A DNA stretch of 64,000 bases from a virus: the IMG/VR virus record IMGVR_UViG_3300035698_004130, positions 1-64,000 of that record. One strand, written 5' to 3'. A program made the translations under genes and the position numbers. The number at the start of each line of letters is the position of its first letter. Within the stretch, counting starts at the first letter, position 1. The notes under the pieces were generated by a model, which was not told the origin of the DNA, searched no databases, and was given only the letters and a program-made list of their open reading frames with translations. Below, one piece after another: positions 12,747 to 20,243 of the stretch.

Positions 12747-13673
12747 TTACCCCTTTTCAAGGTGGGTATTCAACATTCTGAGGATATCGTGATGACCTAG
12801 GCAAACCATATCCTCGGTTAGCTCATCTAGGTTAAAGTATTTAGCTTCCGCAAGGTCGTCTCCAGCAGTAGGAATACCGAATGTGGATGTGGTTAGGAAG
12901 AAAGCAGTCATTAGCGTATCAACTTCCTTTCGGTAGCGCCAATCATTAATTAGGGTAGATCCAATGAACTTGAAGTCTTGGTATTCCAAGTCTCCTACCT
13001 CTTCAGTGGCTTCCCTCTTTGCAGCTTCTTCAAGTGACGTATCCGCCTTCGGATCCACGAACCCTCCGGGAAATCTCCACCTGTCAAGCGGGTCAGTTTT
13101 CTTTCTGCCCAATACCAGCTTCTTACCAGTGTTGTCCAGAATCGCGATATCAACTGTTTGAAGGATCGCTGGATGTTTGTTAAATGCCGCATAGATTACT
13201 CCTCTTCGGAACTCTGAATGCTGGCGAACCTCGTCTGATACAGCCTTCCTTACATCTGTTCCCGAAAGTGTATTGCTATCTTGTAGCTCTACAGTTTCAT
13301 ACTTTCCATGGTAGTGAGGGATAAAGGAATCCCTTGAACCATAGATGTTAGCCGATACATGGTCACCAAAGGTTTCCACAATCTTATTATCGACTTGCTC
13401 AGACCAATCATAGTCCGATGGCATATCTTGTAATGGAAGAATAGTTAGCTTATGGTGGAACTCTTCTTTCAGCATCAACTTACGTGTTGCGAAATCCAGT
13501 GGGTTATTACGGGTAACCAGGACACCGGGAGTAGATCCCACGAGCACTAAAACTTTCCTATGGCGCTCTAAGATGCTGTAGATAAGATCGATGTGTCCGG
13601 CATGGAGATCAGATACTTGAAATCTTCCAATGATGACTCCAACCTCTGCTTTTTGTTCTGTTCGGTGTAGCAT
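12747..13673 (-). CDS. nadM: Bifunctional NMN adenylyltransferase / Nudix hydrolase
   Basis: The N-terminal half is a nucleotidylyltransferase: IGRFQ then HAGH (the HxGH-type ATP site) near residues 15-28, and LSGTDVRKA near 135 (SxTxxR-type). The C-terminal half has a Nudix box, G-G-F-V-x-P then REATEEVG. The family makes NAD from NMN and cleaves ADP-ribose or related nucleotides. The ATG at 13673 overlaps the upstream TGA (TGATG), suggesting coupling. Length about 308 aa is normal. Confidence 0.9.
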   Translation of the reverse strand: MLHRTEQKAEVGVIIGRFQVSDLHAGHIDLIYSILERHRKVLVLVGSTPGVLVTRNNPLDFATRKLMLKEEFHHKLTILPLQDMPSDYDWSEQVDNKIVETFGDHVSANIYGSRDSFIPHYHGKYETVELQDSNTLSGTDVRKAVSDEVRQHSEFRRGVIYAAFNKHPAILQTVDIAILDNTGKKLVLGRKKTDPLDRWRFPGGFVDPKADTSLEEAAKREATEEVGDLEYQDFKFIGSTLINDWRYRKEVDTLMTAFFLTTSTFGIPTAGDDLAEAKYFNLDELTEDMVCLGHHDILRMLNTHLEKG

Positions 13674-13913
13674 CACTTAGTTCCCCAAGCCCAATAGGTT
13701 TCTATACTATCCATAGCTTCTGCATATGATGTAATTGAATTACAAAGGAAATTCGATACAGGTAGTTTGTAATTTTTAATTACTACCCAAAGTAAACATT
13801 CGATAGAAAATGCTACAATTAGAGTTACAAGAGTTAAAACAATCCTAAAAGGGTATAAAACTGTTACAACTCCTAAGGGTAAGAACTAACAATAGTCTCC
13901 TAAAGATATACAT
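13673..13913 (-). CDS. Membrane protein needing a +1 frameshift (CTT AGG)
   Basis: An ATG overlapping the previous stop (TAATG) opens MYIFRRLLLVLTL, then the frame ends. The +1 frame beyond CTTAGGA is open for about 65 codons with a strong transmembrane helix (IVLTLVTLIVAFSIECLLWVVI) and ends at a TGA overlapping the nadM ATG. Neither frame alone has both a start and a full protein. CTT-AGG is a known +1 slip sequence (yeast Ty1). A simple frameshift mutation is the alternative. Confidence 0.4.
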
Positions 13914-14164
13914 TAGGCTAACAGCTTTCCCTTGATACACTTACGTTCAATAACTGTGTTTCTGCCATACCCATTAAGAAATGGTAGGTCACCAGGATTG
14001 ATAGTTACACAAGGATATGCATCCGAGGATCCCCCGTAGAAACCAGAAGCATCCTCCAAGAGGATGTAGGTGCTACCATGAAGTTCAAAGATTGTTCCCG
14101 GTGGGAGAGATCCAACAGTAACAGTTGTTTGGTCACAGGAGAATTCGATTCTTACGTTACCCAT
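13913..14164 (-). CDS. Small beta-rich phage protein, 83 aa (paralogue family)
   Basis: Contains SLPPGTIFELHGSTYILL and a central 'PCVTINPGD' strand, matching the pattern of the plus-strand genes at 1905 and 2343. This links the tRNA array and the minus-strand operon through one expanded family. The start overlaps the end of the upstream gene. Confidence 0.7.
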   Translation of the reverse strand: MGNVRIEFSCDQTTVTVGSLPPGTIFELHGSTYILLEDASGFYGGSSDAYPCVTINPGDLPFLNGYGRNTVIERKCIKGKLLA

Positions 14165-14336
14165 CTTTATTTGGTCCTAATGTTTTTTCTAGTTGTTGTC
14201 TAGCCCACTTAGTAGCTAGGGGCTCAAGGTCTTTGTCTGTCAGCTTTACGTCTCTCACCTTCTTTCCAAAGATGGAGTCGTAGTTTTTAGAGAACTTGTC
14301 CTTATTCCCAGGACGTTTTTTTGATCCTTTACTCAT
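14157..14336 (-). CDS. Small basic phage protein, 59 aa
   Basis: MSKGSKKRPGNKDKFSKNY then DSIFGKKVRDVKL: lysine-rich N-terminus and a helical C-terminus. The TAA lies within the ATG region of the next gene. Similar short basic proteins are common in large phages. Function unknown. Confidence 0.6.
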   Translation of the reverse strand: MSKGSKKRPGNKDKFSKNYDSIFGKKVRDVKLTDKDLEPLATKWARQQLEKTLGPNKDG

Positions 14337-14337
14337 A

Positions 14338-14874
14338 TTAACATGAACAGGAGAAGAATGATCCCCTATCCATTTCTATAACAACGGTGTTTGTAACAAC
14401 CTCGTAGTGATCCCAAAACTCATCTGGAAGAGTCACCCCTTCGAACTGCCCACCTCTGCTAAAGTAGTCCTCACTGCGGATCCAATCCATTGCAGCATCC
14501 AATAGCTCTTGAGTCCCTACTCCAATCCCAGCAGCGTATAGGGAGATCCAATCTTTTGATAGTGTCTTATCAATTGGAACATTATCAAAATCAGGATGCT
14601 CCCATACATGGCGAAGAGATGTGATCTTCCTTGGGTAGATGATTAGCCAGAAGTGAGAACCCTCAAGAACAGGTGCCTTTAGGAAAGGATCTACAATTCC
14701 AACAGGTGTATCATCAGTGCAATCTAGTCCGATGTCCTGTCCAGGGTAGAGCTTCTTAGTAGCTTTCATAGGAAGGACTGCAAGATGGATAGCATCCCTT
14801 TCTTGCTTATCATCAATGATAGTTCCAAGAGTTGCTAAAGCATCTGTGGAAACCTTATGCGTATTACTCGTCAT
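14338..14874 (-). CDS. Conserved phage protein (AIHxAVxP...FWL), 178 aa
   Basis: The run 'RDAIHLAVLPMKA...LYPGQDIGL...VDPFL...FWLIIYPRKITSLRHVWEHP' is a conserved signature of a protein in many large phages and cyanophages. Its role is unknown to me. The start ATG overlaps the stop of the gene upstream. Confidence 0.75.
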   Translation of the reverse strand: MTSNTHKVSTDALATLGTIIDDKQERDAIHLAVLPMKATKKLYPGQDIGLDCTDDTPVGIVDPFLKAPVLEGSHFWLIIYPRKITSLRHVWEHPDFDNVPIDKTLSKDWISLYAAGIGVGTQELLDAAMDWIRSEDYFSRGGQFEGVTLPDEFWDHYEVVTNTVVIEMDRGSFFSCSC

Positions 14875-15169
14875 TGTGCTTCACTTCCTCGAAGTAGCTT
14901 TCCTTGACTCGCTTTACAGCAGTTAGGAGAGTTTCCCCATTTCTAGGCTCGATAACTTCTTCAATTTCCATAAACCTTGCGTAAAAACCACCTCTTGCGT
15001 GATAGCTACCACAATTACATGCAGCAGTGTCACACCTAACGTAACCCTCACCTGTAATGAAAGACTTAAGAGTATTGATAACACTTAGAAGTTCCACATT
15101 ACTCATAGGAAACCTATAAGAATCTACAACCTCTTCCTTTTCCCTGTCATACTCATAGTGATCGATCAT
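14864..15169 (-). CDS. Hypothetical protein, 101 aa
   Basis: Helical with a central Cys cluster (CDTAACNCGSYHARGG) that could bind a metal through C-x4-C-x-C and His. The ends overlap its neighbours by 4-11 bases, as in an operon. Unrecognised. Confidence 0.6.
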   Translation of the reverse strand: MIDHYEYDREKEEVVDSYRFPMSNVELLSVINTLKSFITGEGYVRCDTAACNCGSYHARGGFYARFMEIEEVIEPRNGETLLTAVKRVKESYFEEVKHNDE

Positions 15170-15495
15170 TGAATTCCACCAGCCATCAACTTAGCCCTGT
15201 TAACCTTAGTTAGAAGTGTTCCAAAAGGTTCATTAATAGCATAGACTACTTCCTGGGGAAACCCATTAAGATTACCTGAAACCAAGCTTGTAGTCAACTT
15301 AATCATGGTAACACCTTCCAAGTCTATTGCAATCTCGGTCCCACGTTCTCTAGCATTCTTCTTAAACAATAGTTCATAGTGTTGAATCTGTCTGGGGGAT
15401 AGAGCTTGCACATGGTAAGCTAGGGATAAATCAAGTGCAATGGATTGGGAGGTTCCATCATGCTCAACAACTTCAACTTTGTCTAGGATATTCAT
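15166..15495 (-). CDS. Hypothetical protein, 109 aa
   Basis: MNILDKVEVVEHDGTSQ... with a 'LSPRQIQHYELLFKKNARERGTE' helix. No domain recognised. Overlaps the next gene by 4 bases. Confidence 0.6.
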   Translation of the reverse strand: MNILDKVEVVEHDGTSQSIALDLSLAYHVQALSPRQIQHYELLFKKNARERGTEIAIDLEGVTMIKLTTSLVSGNLNGFPQEVVYAINEPFGTLLTKVNRAKLMAGGIQ

Positions 15496-15522
15496 TAATC
15501 ACACATCCTCAGTATTGCCATA

Positions 15523-15630
15523 TTAGATGGGATAGTTGTAACGTCCTTCATGGTAATAAAGGAGTTCAGTGTGTTGCTGCTGAAAGGTTACCCAAGCTTG
15601 GGTAATCTGTAGTCTAAGTTCTTCATTCAT
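15523..15630 (-). CDS. Hypothetical small protein, 35 aa
   Basis: MNEELRLQITQAWVTFQQQ then HTELLYYHEGRYNYPI, a probable helix. It begins 17 bases downstream of a tRNA-like CCA end. Too short for assignment. Confidence 0.4.
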   Translation of the reverse strand: MNEELRLQITQAWVTFQQQHTELLYYHEGRYNYPI

Positions 15631-15646
15631 AATTTCTTCCAGTAAG

Positions 15647-15700
15647 TGGTGGCGTTGGAAGGAGTTGCACCTTCATCTCTCCCTGCTCTAAGGTAAATTA
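15647..15700 (-). tRNA. tRNA 3'-half-like element
   Basis: Reads, on the minus strand, an anticodon-like hairpin TACCT/AGGGA (one mismatch) with a six-base loop TAGAGC, a five-base variable region, a perfect T-arm GAAGG/CCTTC (loop TGCAACT), CAACGCC, A and CCA. No matching 5' acceptor strand (GGCGTTG) is found upstream. Partial or decayed tRNA. Confidence 0.4.
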
Positions 15701-15767
15701 GGCCGCTGACGGTGCATATTGGGAGCATTTTACTTTTATCTTCACTACAACGCCGTAAGAGTAATTC

Positions 15768-15863
15768 TTATAGATCTAGTTCATCCCAATACAGTATGAT
15801 TAGGAATAGTAAAATTGGTAGGGTTAGGATACCTATACCAATTGTTAGTTTTATGATATCCAA
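15768..15863 (-). CDS. Possible small membrane peptide, 31 aa
   Basis: A TTG start opens a nearly wholly hydrophobic helix (LTIGIGILTLPILLFLIILYW) ending DELDL. It follows the tRNA-like element. Non-ATG start and small size keep confidence low. Confidence 0.25.
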   Translation of the reverse strand: MDIIKLTIGIGILTLPILLFLIILYWDELDL

Positions 15864-15869
15864 AGGTAA

Positions 15870-15952
15870 TGGTTCTTCCTGTGGGAATTGAACCCCGGAC
15901 TACCTCCCACTCATTAATGTCAGTGAGATATAAGCTCACCTGTGGGGTCAGA
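15870..15952 (-). tRNA. Degenerate tRNA-like element
   Basis: Minus strand: D-arm-like GTGAG/CTCAC, a hairpin TCACT/AATGA (one mismatch) with a six-base loop GACATT, T-loop TTCAATT with a three-base-pair stem, and AGGAAGA-A-CCA. The acceptor pairs over four of seven. It lies about 90 bases downstream of a CTATAAT promoter. Confidence 0.35.
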
Positions 15953-16038
15953 AAGGGTATTAAAGGTATTCCTTAAGGTTCCTGGGCTTTGGTGGCAATC
16001 TTCACGATGCTCTCAAGTGTGGGATAACTCATGCCCGT

Positions 16039-16044
16039 ATTATA
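16039..16044 (-). promoter_or_regulatory. CTATAAT promoter, minus strand
   Basis: Minus strand TTGCTATAATACGGGC, a match to the repeated element, no -35. It precedes a 19-codon ATG frame and the tRNA-like elements. Confidence 0.5.
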
Positions 16045-16071
16045 GCAAGCTGGGTGAGGATTTGGAGGTCC

Positions 16072-16773
16072 TTAACCGAAAATCGCTAAACTTTCTAACC
16101 CATCCCTAGTAACGACAAACGTCATCTCATTGCTAGTGAGCTTCAATCCCTTGATAGTCTCAAAGGTCAGTGTTACGTCTCTATGGGGATAAGAAAGTTT
16201 CCTGAGCCGCTTAACGGCTGTTGTAATCTTAAGCTTATTGTCCCGCATGAACATCTCATTACACAGATGGGAATAATCGATTATCTTCACATTGCCATCC
16301 CTACAAACCCTCATATTCTCATCATGGAAATCACACATTGAATCTTTGTGGGAAAGCTTAAAGTAGCTGAAGTTAGACTCTAAAGCATTTCTCAGCCTAA
16401 TCCAATTCATGTCACTCATGAAGCAGGTCTGCTCAGGTAACTTTCGCGGAATAAACTCCTGCCCCATTACGTATCCATTACGACTGATTCCAGTGGTATG
16501 TGCGAATAGGCTTGAAAAGGGTGTATCCCTTAGGTAGAGTGAACTAGCTACCTCTCCCTTATTGTGGACGGGAAAGCCCACTTTGATAACTTCTCTTGAG
16601 TATGGTTGTTTGAATACGCAACGTGTTGATCCTTGGTCGGATACAAGCTTTAGGTTGAACTTTCCCATAAGCGAATCTTGGAAGGTCCAGTGTAGGTCGC
16701 ATTTACACTTATTCTCAATGAAGAAGGCATCAATCTCATCTAAGAGATTAGGATTCTTTCTTAGTATCTCCAA
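16072..16773 (-). CDS. Protein-kinase-fold protein, 233 aa
   Basis: Has FKQPYSREVIKVGF (candidate nucleotide-anchoring Lys), then MCDFHDENMRV (catalytic-loop form D-x-H-x-x-N) and VKIIDYSHL (metal-binding Asp in place of DFG). This order is that of small kinase-like phage proteins that phosphorylate host proteins or small molecules. It has a TTG start overlapping the upstream gene; the next Met would remove 35 residues. Substrate unknown. Confidence 0.65.
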   Translation of the reverse strand: MEILRKNPNLLDEIDAFFIENKCKCDLHWTFQDSLMGKFNLKLVSDQGSTRCVFKQPYSREVIKVGFPVHNKGEVASSLYLRDTPFSSLFAHTTGISRNGYVMGQEFIPRKLPEQTCFMSDMNWIRLRNALESNFSYFKLSHKDSMCDFHDENMRVCRDGNVKIIDYSHLCNEMFMRDNKLKITTAVKRLRKLSYPHRDVTLTFETIKGLKLTSNEMTFVVTRDGLESLAIFG

Positions 16774-16957
16774 AGTGTTCCTTTCTTAATCTGTGAGTCA
16801 TTAACTCCATCTGTAACATATCAAATGGGTTGTATTCAGGATCTAAGCTAGTTCCCTTAATGTATTTGCTCACTTCATACTTATCATGCTCTTCAGGATC
16901 ATCACCTAGACTTGCCTGCACACATGAGTTTAGGAATATTTCTCGTTTACTTAACAT
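16748..16957 (-). CDS. Hypothetical protein, 69 aa
   Basis: The ATG (MLSKREIFLNSC) within the end of the upstream gene is preferred to a longer frame. Acidic, helical. It overlaps both neighbours by 11-26 bases. Confidence 0.5.
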   Translation of the reverse strand: MLSKREIFLNSCVQASLGDDPEEHDKYEVSKYIKGTSLDPEYNPFDMLQMELMTHRLRKEHFGDTKKES

Positions 16958-17546
16958 AGTTACGCCTTGAGGTAAGAGTGTTTCGAATCTCAATTACCGC
17001 CTTTCTTACATAGCAAAGGGTCAGTCCTGTGGGCTTGACTAAAGCGTTGAAACACACAGATCCCTCATCATTTACAACTGAGGGATCCTTAACGATAGCA
17101 GACACCACTTTCTTAACGTTCTCACTCTTCTCTTTGAATATGTCTCCAACCTCAATTGAGGATAGGTCCAGAGAAGTTCTATAGTCTTGAAGGTCGTAGT
17201 CGTGATCGAAGGAACCACCATATTTTCCCATACCGGAGATAGAAACATGTCGTCTTCGGAAATCCCTCTTGTTTGTTAGAGGAACTCCCTTCTTTGCTTT
17301 CCTGTTCCAGAGAACTGTCTTGGTGTATTGGTCGAACAGCTTGTTTTCAAGCGCTGTATCAAGGTCTTCTCCGGTAAGCTTCTTAAACCCATGGATTGAT
17401 TCCATGGCGGCAACACACAGATCAGAGAAGTTATCTTCCTTGCTAGCTATGACTGCATCCCCTGAAATCTTAGAGGAGATCTTCCACATCAAACCTTCAT
17501 ACTGTTTTAAATATCTAGCCCATTGCTCATTCGAGACTTGCTGCAT
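16947..17546 (-). CDS. Sigma-factor-like protein, 199 aa (candidate)
   Basis: The first 90 residues (QWARYLKQYEGLMWKISSK... DLCVAAMESIHGF) resemble the helical pattern of sigma-70 region 2, and the C-terminal 40 residues (GLTLCYVRKAVIEIRNTL) could be a helix-turn-helix like region 4. No diagnostic motif is certain. The gene has its own CTATAAT promoter six bases before the ATG. A regulator is an inference. Confidence 0.45.
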   Translation of the reverse strand: MQQVSNEQWARYLKQYEGLMWKISSKISGDAVIASKEDNFSDLCVAAMESIHGFKKLTGEDLDTALENKLFDQYTKTVLWNRKAKKGVPLTNKRDFRRRHVSISGMGKYGGSFDHDYDLQDYRTSLDLSSIEVGDIFKEKSENVKKVVSAIVKDPSVVNDEGSVCFNALVKPTGLTLCYVRKAVIEIRNTLTSRRNYVK

Positions 17547-17551
17547 ACTGT

Positions 17552-17557
17552 ATTATA
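17552..17557 (-). promoter_or_regulatory. CTATAAT promoter, minus strand
   Basis: GGACTATAATACAG immediately before the ATG of the sigma-like gene. Among the clearest copies of the repeated element. Confidence 0.55.
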
Positions 17558-17589
17558 GTCCTTTATTAGGTGATAAAAACTTTGTATTC

Positions 17590-17919
17590 CTAATCGTCCA
17601 GTCTTACGACAACTTCACATTCTTTTTTATTAGCTAAGTCTTCTAAAGACTCGTAACCTAGCATCAACACACAGTAACCAGCGATGTCCTGCCAACAGTT
17701 TTCATTGTTATAGTTAGGGTTGGTAGCAAGACGAAAGATCTTGTCCAGAATCCTAACTAAAGCTAACGCAACTGTATACTTCTCAGGTGGGATACCCTTG
17801 GGGAATAGGAACTTCATAATCTCCCCTGAATGCTGGAAGCTATCGCCGTATGCCGCGTTCTTCTCTTGAACCAACTCTCCAATATCCTTTCCTATCTTTG
17901 CAAATTCTGTATTTTTCAT
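17590..17919 (-). CDS. DUF1599-like (nucleotide modification associated) protein, 109 aa
   Basis: The pattern 'EKNAAYGDSF...ALALVRILDKIFRLA...NCWQDIAGYCVLML' matches the small phage family of DUF1599 / Nmad-type proteins, whose members often accompany nucleotide metabolism genes. The molecular function is not established. Confidence 0.65.
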   Translation of the reverse strand: MKNTEFAKIGKDIGELVQEKNAAYGDSFQHSGEIMKFLFPKGIPPEKYTVALALVRILDKIFRLATNPNYNNENCWQDIAGYCVLMLGYESLEDLANKKECEVVVRLDD

Positions 17920-18131
17920 TTCTGCCTCTTATCTTTCCAAAACCTTCTTAATTCAGGACAATTCATTTTACCTGAGTTCCTATCAAATATGATAGCTCTA
18001 AACACTCCATGCCTGTCCATGCCAAGACAGGTTGCACATGTTTTCGCATTATTATAGGAATACACACCAGTGTAGTCCCCACATGAATGGCATTTATCTT
18101 TGTTGATCCAACTTAGGGACTTCTTCTCCAT
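17916..18131 (-). CDS. Zinc-ribbon-like small protein, 71 aa
   Basis: Two CxxC pairs, CHSCGDY and CATCLGMDRH, about 16 residues apart suggest a zinc ribbon. Basic overall. Overlaps the next gene by 4 bases. Confidence 0.6.
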   Translation of the reverse strand: MEKKSLSWINKDKCHSCGDYTGVYSYNNAKTCATCLGMDRHGVFRAIIFDRNSGKMNCPELRRFWKDKRQK

Positions 18132-18384
18132 ACTCTTTCCTCAAAAAACTATTTATAGAGCATTGAAAGCCTCTAATGTAGTTGCTATTGAGAAATCTTG
18201 CAAATCCGGGATCGAAGTCCTCAATGTTCTGTATCTGTGGGCATTGTATGCCCTCTACTTCCTTTTGTATAATGTTTGCTTGCAGATGCCAAGTAACAGA
18301 ATTACACTTGTGCCGGAACATGTTTTCGTTCCTCACTTGTAGGACTACTCTGTCCTTCGTCAATTCTATTATAGTAGTTTCCAT
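18094..18384 (-). CDS. Hypothetical protein, 96 aa
   Basis: METTIIELTKDRVVLQVRNEN... beta-rich start, then 'NSNYIRGFQCSINSFLRKEYG'. The N-terminal part overlaps the upstream ORF by 83 bases, which is large; a later start is possible. Unrecognised. Confidence 0.5.
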   Translation of the reverse strand: METTIIELTKDRVVLQVRNENMFRHKCNSVTWHLQANIIQKEVEGIQCPQIQNIEDFDPGFARFLNSNYIRGFQCSINSFLRKEYGEEVPKLDQQR

Positions 18385-18529
18385 TCTTGACTAATAGCTT
18401 AATCTTCTCTAGAGCCTTGGAAACATTGAATAGATGGACCTGGGCTATCTCTTGTGCTTCTTTAGCATCGTTCACTCTGCCCTCTAGCTCTGTCAATGCA
18501 AAGGCTAGAGTGAAATCCATATTAGACAT
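18302..18529 (-). CDS. Hypothetical coiled-coil protein, 75 aa
   Basis: Residues 8-50 form a charged heptad-like helix (ALTELEGRVNDAKEAQEIAQ). The start lies within the stop of the gene upstream. Its tail overlaps the following gene. Confidence 0.5.
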   Translation of the reverse strand: MSNMDFTLAFALTELEGRVNDAKEAQEIAQVHLFNVSKALEKIKLLVKNGNYYNRIDEGQSSPTSEERKHVPAQV

Positions 18530-18776
18530 TCACTTCCTTTGCTAGCCATGCGATGATTGGGCTATACAACCCTTCCTGAACGGTGAACTCAATATCACCT
18601 CCAGCCCTTGCATACTTAATGGAAGCTTCAATGCGAGCCTCAACAAGTAGCAACATTGATTTCATTGCCAGGAATCTACTAGTCTTATTCCGCTGGTCAA
18701 CAATACCTTTGATGTCTCTGATAAGAGCATTAGCTTCAGTGAGGTAGGTGATAGTTTCTGTCGCTTGTATGTGCAT
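18522..18776 (-). CDS. Hypothetical helical protein, 84 aa
   Basis: Almost all helix (EANALIRDIKGIVDQRNKT; LLLVEARIEASIKYA). It is first in a six-gene operon with its own CTATAAT promoter 19 bases upstream. Function unknown. Confidence 0.55.
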   Translation of the reverse strand: MHIQATETITYLTEANALIRDIKGIVDQRNKTSRFLAMKSMLLLVEARIEASIKYARAGGDIEFTVQEGLYSPIIAWLAKEVNV

Positions 18777-18794
18777 ATGATCGGTCCAAGGTAT

Positions 18795-18800
18795 ATTATA
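18795..18800 (-). promoter_or_regulatory. CTATAAT promoter, minus strand
   Basis: Minus strand TCGCTATAATATACC, just after the terminator of the upstream AAA+ gene. Starts the operon running down to about 17.6 kb. Confidence 0.55.
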
Positions 18801-18806
18801 GCGAGA

Positions 18807-18842
18807 AACCCCTCTGGATCAAGCACTTAGGCAGGATCAGAG
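18807..18842 (-). terminator. Rho-independent terminator after AAA+ gene
   Basis: Minus strand CCCTCTGATC/GATCCAGAGGGG hairpin followed by TTTCT. A modest T run, but it sits exactly between two transcription units. Confidence 0.6.
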
Positions 18843-18869
18843 GGATTAGTTTATTTGGAATGTGAGTTG

Positions 18870-20243
18870 CTACTTACTATCTGCTGATGTATTGATGATT
18901 TCAACCTTGCCAGCTCTTACCATAGCTTGGTAAGAGCTACCATCATCTGGTAATCTACATCTTAGAAGCTCGTCCGCTAGCGGAAGACCAATATGTTGTC
19001 TTATGGCTCTCTTAAGGTTTCTTGCTCCATACTCTTTTGAGAAACCCTTCTCTACAGCAAACTTCACAAGCTCGGGCGTAGCTCTAATAGGATATCCCTT
19101 TAGCTCAAGCTTTGCAATCTTCTCTGTATCCTCTTTAGTTAGGTCATTGAAGTATACGAACTCATCAATTCTACCTCGAAACTCAGGGGAGAAAGCTAGC
19201 TCTACAGCCTTCATGATAGTCTCTCTATCAGCCTCCTTATTCTGGGTGACCTCGGCAGAGAACCTAATAGTGTTAGTTTTCAAATCTGTCATTCCACAGT
19301 TGGAAGTGAAGATGAAAATTGATTCCGATAGATCAATCTCATTACCCATGTTATCGGAGGAGGTTCCGGTATCCATAAGTGATAGAAAGAAGTTGAAGAA
19401 CTTTAAATGAGCCTTTTCAATCTCGTCTAGGATAATGATCCATTTCTTAGACTTGTCGGCTTTCTCCTTAATCATGGAATCCTTACCATGCCCCACATAT
19501 CCTGGGGGAGAACCAATTAGTCTAGCAATCTCGTGGCCATTGGAGAACTCAGCACAGTTAATAACCCATAAGTTATCAGAGAACTTTTCTCCGAGCTTCT
19601 TAGCCAACTGTGTCTTGCCTCTGCCAGTTTTTCCTAGGAAGAACAGGCTCATATGATCTGCAAATCCAGCAGCCTTTAGCTTAATTGAGTTACATACAAC
19701 TTCAATAGCTTCGTTCTGGCCGATGATGTTTTTCTTAAGGTGCTTCTCTAATTCATTAACATCATTAATAGTAGCGAACTGATACTTCTTTGGGGTTGGA
19801 CCTTTATTTTCTGCTTCCTTCTTTACTTCTTTTTGAAAAGCTTCTTCTGAAATAGCTTGATCGATCATAATGGAGTCCGGTAGTATTTCGTTAATCGTGT
19901 AACAAACGTTTTCAATGCCTAATTCAGGGTAGTATTCGATAATAGTCTCGTAGTAGAGACCCAGAATTCTATTCCTACTTTGTTTAGAGGCAAGACTATC
20001 CATTGCCTTAAACTCTAACATCAACTTCTTGTAGCACTTCTTTTCCTCAGAGGTTAAGGTGCCAACAATGACAGTCTCAACATATGGGATAAGATCGAAG
20101 TTTCCTGCCTTACAGTCCTTAATAAGCTTTACCAGCTTATTGAACACCAAGGTTGATTGGTGTTCAGTAAGAATCTTTAAGCTAAGAATCTTATTAAGGT
20201 TTCGGCATACGGCTTTGATTTCCCTGGTCTTATTGGTCGTCAT
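18870..20243 (-). CDS. ClpA/ClpB-type AAA+ ATPase, single module, 457 aa
   Basis: Residues about 165-450 are an HSP100 D2 module: IIGQNEAI, Walker A GKTGRGKT, pore loop GYVGHG, Walker B IIILDEIEKAH, sensor TSNCG, arginine region FRGRIDEF and the small C-terminal domain (SKEYGARNLKRAI). The N-terminal 160 residues are helical and not a Clp N-domain. There is no ClpP-loop (IGF/L) evident. It may unfold virion or replication proteins; a phage-specific chaperone is inferred. Confidence 0.85.
   Translation of the reverse strand: MTTNKTREIKAVCRNLNKILSLKILTEHQSTLVFNKLVKLIKDCKAGNFDLIPYVETVIVGTLTSEEKKCYKKLMLEFKAMDSLASKQSRNRILGLYYETIIEYYPELGIENVCYTINEILPDSIMIDQAISEEAFQKEVKKEAENKGPTPKKYQFATINDVNELEKHLKKNIIGQNEAIEVVCNSIKLKAAGFADHMSLFFLGKTGRGKTQLAKKLGEKFSDNLWVINCAEFSNGHEIARLIGSPPGYVGHGKDSMIKEKADKSKKWIIILDEIEKAHLKFFNFFLSLMDTGTSSDNMGNEIDLSESIFIFTSNCGMTDLKTNTIRFSAEVTQNKEADRETIMKAVELAFSPEFRGRIDEFVYFNDLTKEDTEKIAKLELKGYPIRATPELVKFAVEKGFSKEYGARNLKRAIRQHIGLPLADELLRCRLPDDGSSYQAMVRAGKVEIINTSADSK

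Noticed and set aside
15647-15952. Phage attachment site (attP made of a tRNA 3' half)
   Set aside because: 3' tRNA fragments are present, but in several different versions, and no integrase or lysogeny gene is seen.
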